A stretch of 64,000 bases of DNA from Halorubrum sp. 2020YC2. GTDB taxonomy: Archaea > Halobacteriota > Halobacteria > Halobacteriales > Haloferacaceae. The position numbers were made by a program, and so were the translations under genes. Positions 57,834 to 64,000 of the stretch are shown one piece after another (the first letter of the stretch is position 1; every line of letters begins with the position of its first letter). Location: assembly GCF_018623055.1 (NCBI RefSeq), contig NZ_CP076019.1, forward strand, positions 1,984,001-2,048,000, written 5' to 3'. A model generated the notes under the pieces. It was given only the letters and a program-made list of their open reading frames with translations, ran no database searches and was not told the origin of the DNA.

Positions 57834-58740
57834 AGGCGGTTCCGGCGCCGGAGCGGGACCCGGACCGAACGCCGACGAGCCGCCGGCTCGCGGCCGCGAC
57901 GACCGGGTCGGGACGGTCTTCCTCGTCGGCTCCGGGCCGGGGAATCCGGATCTGCTCACGGTCAAGGCGAAGCGGCTGATCGAGTCGGCCGACGTGGTGC
58001 TTCACGACAAGCTCCCGGGCCCGGAGATCCTCGGCGAGATCCCCGAGGGGAAACGGGAGGACGTGGGGAAACGCGCCGGCGGCGAGTGGACGCCGCAGGA
58101 GTACACCAACCGGCGCATGGTCGAACTGGCCCGCGAGGGGAACCGCGTCGTCCGGCTGAAGGGCGGCGACCCGTTCGTCTTCGGCCGCGGCGGCGAGGAG
58201 GCCGAGCACCTCGCGGACGAGGGCATCCCCTTCGAGGTCGTCCCCGGCGTCACCTCCGCAATCGCCGGTCCCGCGGTCGCCGGCATCCCGGTGACCCACC
58301 GCGACCACGCCTCCTCCGTCTCCTTCGTCACGGGCCACGAGGACCCGACGAAGGAGGAGTCCGCGGTCGAGTGGGACGCCCTCGCGGCCACCGGCGGGAC
58401 CGTCGTCGTGCTGATGGGGGTCGGGAAGCTGCCGGCGTACACCGCCGAGCTCCGCGACGCGGGCCTCGACGGCGACACCCCGGTCGCGCTCGTCGAGCGC
58501 GCGACGTGGCCGAACATGCGCGTCGCGACCGGCACGCTCGACACCATCGTGGACGCCCGCGACGAGGCGGGGATCGAACCCCCGGCGATCACCGTGATCG
58601 GCGACGTGGCCGCGACCCGCGACCGCGTCGTGACCTTCCTCGAAAACGCCGGCTCGGCGCCGGTGCGGTCGACGGACGAGGGCGGCGAACCGGCGGGAGC
58701 GGAAGACGACGCTCCGGCGGACGGGGGTGACGGGGCGTGA
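57826..58740 (+). CDS. cobA: Uroporphyrinogen-III C-methyltransferase
   Basis: A 304-residue SAM-dependent methyltransferase that makes precorrin-2 for siroheme and cobalamin (and the archaeal alternative heme route). VFLVGSGPGNPDLLTVKAKR, LKGGDPFVFGRGGEEAEHLA, VPGVTSAIAGPAVAGIPVTH and VVVLMGVGKLPAYTAEL are all standard. Acidic and Gly-rich ends are haloarchaeal. Overlaps hemC by 8 nt and hemD by 4 nt, so the three are one unit. Confidence 0.95.
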   Translation: MSEGGSGAGAGPGPNADEPPARGRDDRVGTVFLVGSGPGNPDLLTVKAKRLIESADVVLHDKLPGPEILGEIPEGKREDVGKRAGGEWTPQEYTNRRMVELAREGNRVVRLKGGDPFVFGRGGEEAEHLADEGIPFEVVPGVTSAIAGPAVAGIPVTHRDHASSVSFVTGHEDPTKEESAVEWDALAATGGTVVVLMGVGKLPAYTAELRDAGLDGDTPVALVERATWPNMRVATGTLDTIVDARDEAGIEPPAITVIGDVAATRDRVVTFLENAGSAPVRSTDEGGEPAGAEDDAPADGGDGA

Positions 58741-59510
58741 GCGGCGAGCCGGACCGGCCGCGCGTGGCCGTCTTCCGCCCCGACGACGAGCGTATCGAGT
58801 CGGCGGTCGAACTGCTCCGGTCGCTCGGCGCGGAGCCGGTCCCCGACCCGATGCTCGAAGTCGAGCCGACCGGGGCCGTCCCGGTCGACGCCCCCCTCGT
58901 CGTGCTCACCAGCAAGACCGGCGTCGAACTCGCCGCCGAGGCGGGCTGGGAGCCGGGCGACGCCGACCTCGCCGCAATCGGCCCAGCCACCGCCGCGGCC
59001 GCCCGCGAGGCGGGCTGGACCGTCGACGTCGTCCCCGAGGAGTACACCTCCGCGGGCCTCGTCGCGGCGCTCGAACCGCTCGTCGCGGGCGAGCGCGTCG
59101 TCGTCGCCCGCTCGGACCACGGGAGCGACGTCCTCCTCGACGGACTGCGCGAGGCCGGCGCCGAGGTGACGGAGACCGTCCTGTACCGGCTCACGCGGCC
59201 CGACGACGCGGGCGACTCGGCGGAGCTGGCGGCGGGCGGCGACCTCGACGCCGTCGCGTTCACCTCGTCGCTGACCGTCGAGAACGTCCTCGCGGCGGCC
59301 GCGGACCGCGGCGTCGAGGACGCCGCCCGCGACGGACTGGCGGACGCGGTCGTCGGCGCCATCGGCCCGCCGACCGCCGAGACGGCCGCCGACAACGGCA
59401 TCGAGACCGACGTCGTCCCCGACGAGGCGTCGTTCGAGGCGCTCGCGACCGCGGTCGTCGACGCGCTCGACGACGAGGCCACCGACGGGGTCGACGCCGG
59501 CCGAAGCTGA
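58737..59510 (+). CDS. hemD: Uroporphyrinogen-III synthase
   Basis: A 257-residue two-domain protein that cyclises hydroxymethylbilane. The N-terminal VAVFRPDDERIESAVELLRSL and LVVLTSKTGVELAAEAG, the second domain VVVARSDHGSDVLLDGLREAGAEVTE.. with VLYRLTRPDD and VAFTSSLTVENVL, are typical of HemD, which is weakly conserved. Start GTG at 58737 overlaps the cobA stop. Followed by a 238-nt gap without a gene. Confidence 0.9.
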   Translation: MSGEPDRPRVAVFRPDDERIESAVELLRSLGAEPVPDPMLEVEPTGAVPVDAPLVVLTSKTGVELAAEAGWEPGDADLAAIGPATAAAAREAGWTVDVVPEEYTSAGLVAALEPLVAGERVVVARSDHGSDVLLDGLREAGAEVTETVLYRLTRPDDAGDSAELAAGGDLDAVAFTSSLTVENVLAAAADRGVEDAARDGLADAVVGAIGPPTAETAADNGIETDVVPDEASFEALATAVVDALDDEATDGVDAGRS

Positions 59511-59748
59511 CGCGAGCCGCGGTTCGTCCCGCCGAAGTCGACGTACCTCAGGGTCGACACGTCCGCGATCAGAGAGCCGGCTCCGAATCTCTCGATCGAA
59601 AACGAGAGCGATTCACCCCGTCAAAAGCCGATTTCGACCGTCTATCGGCCGTTACTCCATACTTGTTCGATCACCTCGATCGCTTTCAGATATCGATATC
59701 GATATTCTGGAACGTAGTTTTATAATCAGGAGTGTGATATCAGAGGGC

Positions 59749-60150
59749 ATGGAACCGAGCGAGCGCTGGCTGCTGCGGGTCGAGGACGACGTCCTCGTCG
59801 TCGAGTTCCCTCACGGGACTGGACTGAGCCCCGCAGACGGCGAGACGCTGCTCGACCGATGGCGGAGCGCGGCCACGCGGGACGCGGTCGACGCCGTCGT
59901 GATCGTCGTTCGGACGAGCCGCCCGTGTTCCGACGCCGGGCGCCGGGCGCTCCGCGAGTCCGCGCAAATCGCGGTCGCCCGCGGCGTCGACCGCTTCGCT
60001 GTCGTCGGGCAGCGTTCGAAGCGACGGTACCTCAAGCGGACCATCGACGTCGAGGGGGTCGACACCGAGGCGTTCAACGACGACGACGCCGCGCTGCGGT
60101 GGGCGAAGTGCCCGCCCGCGGCCGCCTCGTCCGTCGAGACCTCCTCGTAG
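59749..60150 (+). CDS. Haloarchaeal STAS-like protein
   Basis: A 133-residue protein with strands LLRVEDDVLVVEFPHGTGLS, VDAVVIVVRTSRPCSDAGRR and DRFAVVGQRSKRRYLKRTID and helices between them, like a small STAS fold, with a Cys-containing end (RWAKCPPAAAS). No family name recalled. ATG 59749 is chosen over the GTG at 59734; TATA-like agttttataatc is at 59716-59727, about 25-30 nt before the ATG, fitting a leaderless message. It is convergent with the DUF4382 gene, with adjacent stops. Confidence 0.65.
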   Translation: MEPSERWLLRVEDDVLVVEFPHGTGLSPADGETLLDRWRSAATRDAVDAVVIVVRTSRPCSDAGRRALRESAQIAVARGVDRFAVVGQRSKRRYLKRTIDVEGVDTEAFNDDDAALRWAKCPPAAASSVETSS

Positions 60151-61140
60151 CTAGCTCCCGCTCGCGGTCCCGTTCTCGTCGTCGTCCGTCTCGTTTCCGT
60201 CGGTGGCGTCGTCCGTCTCAGCGTCCTCGTCCGCTTCCGAGTCGCCGGCTTCTGATTCCTCGTCTTCGTCCTCATCCTCCTCGCCCTCGTCGTCGATCTC
60301 GTTCACGTCGACGTCGCGCCCCGCGACCCCGCTGCCCGAGATGACGGGCTTGAGGATGTAGCCGTTGTTCTTGCCGCGCTTGACGACGTTGATGTCGAAG
60401 ACGAAGCTGACCGGCTCGTCGGGCGTGACCTCGAACCCGTTCGTGATCTGGAGCTTCTCGCTCGGGAGCTTCACGTCGACCGCTTCGCCGTCGACGACCC
60501 CTTCCACGGCGGAGACCTCGAGTTCGATCTTCTCGTAGCTTCCCGCCGGAATCTCGCCGTCGAAGACGGCGATCGCGTCGTCTTCGATCACCCGCGTGAG
60601 ATCGACCGCCGCGTCGTCGAGTTCGACGACGGTGAACCCGCGGTCACCCTCGTCGTCCTCGCCGTCCGCTTCGGATTCCTCGCCACCGTCGTCCTCGCCG
60701 TCCGCCGTCTCGTTCGCGTCGTCGGTCTCGGTGGCGTTCCCGTCGTCCTCGGCGGTCTCGGTGGCGTTCTGCTCGGCACCCTCGTCCGATCCCTCCTCGT
60801 CTTCGTCGTCCGTTTCGGGTTCTTCGTCCTCCTCGTCGCCGTCCCCCGCCTCGAAGACGCGCGCTCGGTCGAAGGTGACGTCCAGCCGGTCGAAGTCACC
60901 GATGTCGGCCGGGGCGTCGCTGATGAGGAGCCGGAAGCCGCCGGTGAGCGTCTGCGAGCCGTCGGCGTCGCCGGAACCGTCCGAGCCGTCCGTCGACGGG
61001 ACCCCTCCGTCTCCGGCGCAGCCCGCGAGCAGCGTCGCGCTCGCGCCGGCGCCGAGGGCGACGAACCCCCGTCGACTGAGCTCGTCGGTGCCCGCGGCCC
61101 GAGTGCGGTCGTCGCCCGTCGTCCGCGATCGGTCCGTCAT
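60151..61140 (-). CDS. DUF4382-domain Tat lipoprotein
   Basis: A 329-residue exported protein: Tat motif SRRGFVALGAGASATLLAGC with the lipobox Cys, a Gly/Asp linker, then DUF4382 (FRLLISDAPADIGDFDRLDV). The domain is interrupted by an acidic, Glu/Asp/Asn-rich insertion (about 100-165) and resumes FTVVELDDAAVDLTRVIE, SYEKIELEVSAVEGVVDG, and PVSFVFDINVVKRGKN. The C-terminus is again acidic. DUF4382 is a beta-sandwich of unknown role on the cell surface. Confidence 0.87.
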   Translation of the reverse strand: MTDRSRTTGDDRTRAAGTDELSRRGFVALGAGASATLLAGCAGDGGVPSTDGSDGSGDADGSQTLTGGFRLLISDAPADIGDFDRLDVTFDRARVFEAGDGDEEDEEPETDDEDEEGSDEGAEQNATETAEDDGNATETDDANETADGEDDGGEESEADGEDDEGDRGFTVVELDDAAVDLTRVIEDDAIAVFDGEIPAGSYEKIELEVSAVEGVVDGEAVDVKLPSEKLQITNGFEVTPDEPVSFVFDINVVKRGKNNGYILKPVISGSGVAGRDVDVNEIDDEGEEDEDEDEESEAGDSEADEDAETDDATDGNETDDDENGTASGS

Positions 61141-61270
61141 GGTGACCTATCGAACGGGGCCCGAACGGGTATACCTCGGAGATACTGTGTCCGAATTTGC
61201 GCCGATAAAGCCCGTTTTAGCGGTGATAGACCGGTTTTTGCGCGCGATGCGGTCGAGGGCCCCGAACGCG

Positions 61271-62596
61271 TTACGGTCTCGCCGTCTCGATCCCCGCCTC
61301 CTCGACGACGCGCTCCGCGTGCCGCGTCGCGCGCTCGCGGACCGCGGCCGCGTCGGTCCCGACGTGCTCGCCGTTCGCGTAGCGGACCTCGCCGTCGACC
61401 ATCGCGAAGGTCACGTCGTCGCCGTGGGCCGCGTACACCAGGTGCGAGAGCGGGTCGTGGAGCGGCGTGGCGCGGGTGATGTCGGTGGTGATCCCGATCA
61501 CGTCGGCGCGGTGCCCCTCGCGCAGCGCGCCGAGGCGGTCGAAGCCGGCAGCCCGGGCGCCGCCCTCGGTCGCCATCTCCAAGACGGTACCCGCGGGGAG
61601 CCGGGTCGGGTCGCGGGCGTCGACCTTCCCGAGGAGGCTCGCCTGCCGCATCTCCGTGAAGGCGTCGAGCGTGTTGTTACACGGCGGACCGTCGTTGCCG
61701 AGCGCGACCGTGATCCCGCGGTCGAGGTAGTCCTGAACCGGGGCGATCCCCGAGGCGAGTTTCATATTCGAGGAGGGGCAGTGGGTGACGACCGTGTCGG
61801 TCTCCGCGAGCACCTCGCGCTCCCGCTCGTCGGTGTGGACGCAGTGCGCGAGCGTTACGTCCGGGCCGGTTAGGCCGACCTCGTCGAGCCAGAGGACGTT
61901 CCGCTTCCCCGTGTCCGCCTCGACCGTCTCGACCTCGTCCTCGTTCTCGCTGGCGTGGGTGTGGATCGTCACGCCGTCGTGGCGGTCGGCCAACTCGCGG
62001 CAACCGCGCAGGCAGGCCTCGGTACAGGTGACGGCGAACCGCGGCGTGACCGCGTAGCGGACGCGACCGTCGGCCGCACCGTGGTATTTCTCGATAAGGG
62101 TCTCGCTCTCCGCGAGCGCGGCGTCGGTCTCCTCCAAGAGGCCGTCGGGCGAGTCGCGGTCCATCAGGACCTTCCCGAGCCGCGCGCGGATCCCCGTCTC
62201 GATCGCGGCCTCGAACGCCTCCTCGGCGTGGTTCACCGAGAGGTGGTCGACGACGGTGGTCGTGCCCGATTCGAGACACTCCAGGTACCCCAGCTCGGCC
62301 GCGGCCCGGGTGGCCTCGGCGTCCATCGCGGCCTCCATCGGAAGCACGGCGTCGAACAGCCAGTCGAGGAGGGCGTCGTCGTCCGCGATCCCCCGTCCGA
62401 GCGACTGGACGGAGTGAACGTGGCCACCGACGAGGCCGGGCGCGACGAGGCCGAACGCGCGGCGCTCGTGGTCGGGATAGCGGTCGCGGAGGGTGGCCTC
62501 GTCACCGACCGCGGCGATCGTTTGTCCCTCGACGACGACGGCGCCGTCGGGGATGACGGTCTCGGAGTCGGCGACGATGGTTCCGGCTATCAGCAT
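61271..62596 (-). CDS. Amidohydrolase (SAH/MTA deaminase-like)
   Basis: A 441-residue metal-dependent deaminase: GLVGGHVHSVQSLGRG holds the HxH metal site, THTHASENEDEVET, LAHCVHTDEREREVLAE and LGNDGPPCNNTLDAF supply further ligands. It resembles the 5-methylthioadenosine/S-adenosylhomocysteine deaminase group, but triazine and guanine-type amidohydrolases share these motifs, so the substrate is uncertain. ATG 62596 follows an A/T-poor region; upstream is a 700-nt gap holding repeat locus D. Confidence 0.85.
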   Translation of the reverse strand: MLIAGTIVADSETVIPDGAVVVEGQTIAAVGDEATLRDRYPDHERRAFGLVAPGLVGGHVHSVQSLGRGIADDDALLDWLFDAVLPMEAAMDAEATRAAAELGYLECLESGTTTVVDHLSVNHAEEAFEAAIETGIRARLGKVLMDRDSPDGLLEETDAALAESETLIEKYHGAADGRVRYAVTPRFAVTCTEACLRGCRELADRHDGVTIHTHASENEDEVETVEADTGKRNVLWLDEVGLTGPDVTLAHCVHTDEREREVLAETDTVVTHCPSSNMKLASGIAPVQDYLDRGITVALGNDGPPCNNTLDAFTEMRQASLLGKVDARDPTRLPAGTVLEMATEGGARAAGFDRLGALREGHRADVIGITTDITRATPLHDPLSHLVYAAHGDDVTFAMVDGEVRYANGEHVGTDAAAVRERATRHAERVVEEAGIETARP

Positions 62597-62754
62597 GTCC
62601 GTCCGTTCCTGACGGTCGACTCGTAAGAGGCTGTCCGTTCGACGGCTCTCCCGACCCCATTCGATCGGTGTTGTCTGGCGACGGGTGTTGAAACAGCGGA
62701 TCAGCCCGCTGACAGCGACGCGATATTTAAATGTGGGTGAGACTGCGAGATCCA

Positions 62755-63177
62755 CTTATAAACGGCGATGCGGTGGCGCGTGCCGACGAGCGGCCGGAGG
62801 CCGCGAGTCGCACGCGCGAGGTCGCCGGCGCGTAGCGCCGGCTGCCAGAGAATCTTCGATTCTCGCTGGAGTCAGCCGGCCGGAGCGAAGCGGAGGCCGG
62901 CTGACGAGGTTGGGGAGGCGTGAGGCTGCGGTGCCGTGCGGGGCGGGACTCAAAGGGGCAGTCGCGAGGCGGGCGCAGGCGTTCACGAGAGCGGAGCTCT
63001 CGTGAGCCAATCAGAACGCGAAGCGTTCTGATGACGACGTAAGCACCGCAACGAGGGAGCGAACGAAGAGAGCGACCGAGTGAGGAGCGTGGTTCGAGAC
63101 GCCTTCGGCGTCTCGTCATCACGAAAGGCGCGAAGCGCCTTTCGAACGACAGCGAGCGTGCGCCCGCCTCGCGACTG
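62755..63177 (-). ncRNA. Structured element core, locus D (candidate structured RNA)
   Basis: The longest copy, about 423 nt, read on the minus strand. P1 is a perfect 19-bp stem (63159-63177 with 62959-62977). Inside are hairpins GAACGC/GCGTTC at about 63007-63031, CACGAGAGC/GCTCTCGTG, a long AAAGGCGC/GCGCCTTT hairpin, and GAGACGCC/GGCGTCTC. The linker CTGCCCCTTTGAGTCCCGCC (complement of 62942-62961) is unchanged. Hairpin 62871-62905 is GTCAGCCGGCC/GGCCGGCTGAC, followed by GAGAATC/GATTCTC and GCCGGCGC/GCGCCGGC. Ends with ggcacgcgccaccgc and a TTTATAA. Confidence 0.5.
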
Positions 63178-63295
63178 GGGCTTTGAAGATGTTCGTCGTC
63201 GATCAGCTATCGTCTATTTATAAGCAAGCGACTGGGGCTTTGGCGGTGTTCACCGTCGAGCAGCGGTCGACTGATTTTAAATACTCGTCGAGAGA
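63175..63295 (-). repeat. 57-bp tandem repeat units, locus D
   Basis: Two units starting at 63175 and 63232 (exactly 57 bp apart), the second continuing to about 63285 with a different spacer. On the minus strand each reads TTATAAAT-type box, spacer with GATCGACGA or TCGACGGTG, and CAAAGCCCCAGTCG. The second unit's box is TTTAAAAT and is a weaker TATA. Faces the core on the minus strand. Confidence 0.85.
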
Positions 63296-63307
63296 ACCGC
63301 GGTCAAC

Positions 63308-63808
63308 TTATTCCAGTCGGCGGTCGCGGAACGCGCGGATCACGTCCTGGCGCGCGATGATACCGACCAGTCGCCCGTCGTCGTCAACCACGGGCACACG
63401 ATTAATATCGGGGTCGTCGCCCACGAGCAGGTCTAGCACGTCGTCGACGTCGCTGTCGGGCGTCACCGTCGCCACGTCCGCGCTCATCACCTCGGAGACG
63501 GGGCGGTCGGCGTTGCGGATCATGTCGACGCCCAGGTCGATGTCCGCCCACGGGCGCTTGATCTGATACGAGAGCGTGTCCACGAACGGCGGGAGTCCGA
63601 CGGGGATCCACAGCGTCTCGTCCTCGGGTTCGAACAGGTCGACGAGGTCGGACTCGGTGATCACGCCGACCACCCGCTCGTCGTCGTCGACGACGGGGAA
63701 GCCGCTGAACTCGTAGCGGGCGAACCGCTTGAACACCTCGGCGACGTCGTCGTCGGGCGAGACCGTCTTCACGTCCGGTTCCATCAGGTCGCGCGCGGTC
63801 AGCGTCAT
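63308..63808 (-). CDS. CBS-domain protein
   Basis: A 166-residue protein of two CBS domains (about 8-65 and 95-160): MEPDVKTVSPDDDVAEVFKR with FARYEFSGFPVVDDDERVV, and SEVMSADVATVTPDSDVDDV with INRVPVVDDDGRLVGIIARQ. CBS pairs bind adenosyl ligands and regulate enzymes or transporters; a linker segment (WIPVGLPPFVDTLSYQIKRP) is typical of archaeal stand-alone forms. ATG at 63808. Divergent from the partial gene at 63897. Confidence 0.9.
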   Translation of the reverse strand: MTLTARDLMEPDVKTVSPDDDVAEVFKRFARYEFSGFPVVDDDERVVGVITESDLVDLFEPEDETLWIPVGLPPFVDTLSYQIKRPWADIDLGVDMIRNADRPVSEVMSADVATVTPDSDVDDVLDLLVGDDPDINRVPVVDDDGRLVGIIARQDVIRAFRDRRLE

Positions 63809-63896
63809 ACCGGACGGTCGCGGGGGGAGGCCGTAGGCGTTTCGCCCGGAGGGGGCCGACGTAACGGACTTACGCGCCGAGAACGCAGTCGCTCAC

Positions 63897-64000
63897 ATGT
63901 ACCGCAAGGGTCACCTCGGGGCCGCGCTCGCCGTCTACGCCCCGTTCGGGTTCCTCGTCGCCGCGTTCGCCTCGTTCGAGGCGGGCGCGGTCGGCGCCCT
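63897..64000 (+). CDS. Membrane metal-dependent hydrolase (DUF457-like), partial
   Basis: The first 34 codons of a gene that leaves the window: MYRKGHLGAALAVYAPFGF followed by a hydrophobic helix. The start with GHxG-like residues and the following helix match haloarchaeal DUF457 (YdjM-type) proteins. Only the N-terminus is visible. Confidence 0.55.
   Translation, partial: MYRKGHLGAALAVYAPFGFLVAAFASFEAGAVGA

Noticed and set aside
59511-59748. A gene between hemD and the STAS-like gene
   Set aside because: Only short, interrupted frames occur. The stretch becomes A/T-rich and ends with a good promoter, so it is best read as non-coding.

Overview
This is a chromosomal window from a halophilic archaeon, most likely Halorubrum or a close relative (genus is my inference). 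The evidence is very high GC in the core genes, strongly acidic proteins, TATA boxes of the TTTATA/TTATAAA type, Tat-type lipoproteins, archaeal genes (S8e, TFS, SecF-SecD order, beta-RFAP synthase) and many families known only from haloarchaea. Most genes have ordinary housekeeping character. About 5-6% of the window is repeat or mobile material.

Layout. 0.2-8.9 kb is a signalling region: a Bat-like PAS/GAF/HTH regulator, a winged-helix gene next to a CPBP protease, two histidine kinases, a HalX response regulator, small membrane proteins and a winged-helix gene followed by two DUF7521-type membrane genes. 8.9-13.3 kb is scarred by mobile elements: an IS6 copy with an in-frame stop, a solo IS200/IS605-type right end, and a TnpB 3' fragment with its right end. 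Among these lie a DUF3592 gene, an acyl-CoA synthetase and a second winged-helix/DUF7521 pair. 13.4-20.1 kb holds a maltose-type acetyltransferase, PRPP synthetase, a zinc-finger protein, a heliorhodopsin, a GIY-YIG-like protein and gamma-glutamyltransferase. 20.3-26.6 kb is a branched-chain-amino-acid-type ABC system (livHMGF) facing a convergent substrate-binding lipoprotein whose two halves are in swapped order. 26.8-31.1 kb has lipoyl synthase and then a small defence-like cluster: two HTH/TumE-like toxin-antitoxin pairs around a PD-(D/E)XK protein. 31.3-63.8 kb is mostly core: tRNA-Thr, tRNA-Gly with a duplicated 3' end, phosphate permease, SecF/SecD, a DtxR regulator with a GDT1 Mn exporter, RNase HII, S8e, a TrkA-type channel, DpsA, MutY, TFS, a MOT1-like permease, a RAD55-like protein, beta-RFAP synthase, hemC-cobA-hemD, a SAH-type deaminase and a CBS protein.

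The most unusual thing here is a repeated, highly structured non-coding element present four times (about 21.8-22.35, 33.25-33.64, 51.17-51.59 and 62.75-63.3 kb; two copies on each strand). Each copy has a GC-rich core of about 250-420 nt. Conserved linkers, one identical over 20 nt in all four, separate stems whose sequences differ between copies while pairing is kept. At its 5' side each core carries one or more units, exactly 57 bp long where measured at three loci, each with a TATA-like box. Compensatory changes and a possible G-U-tolerant pseudoknot point to a structured RNA or single-stranded DNA, not a protein. I do not recognise it as a named family.
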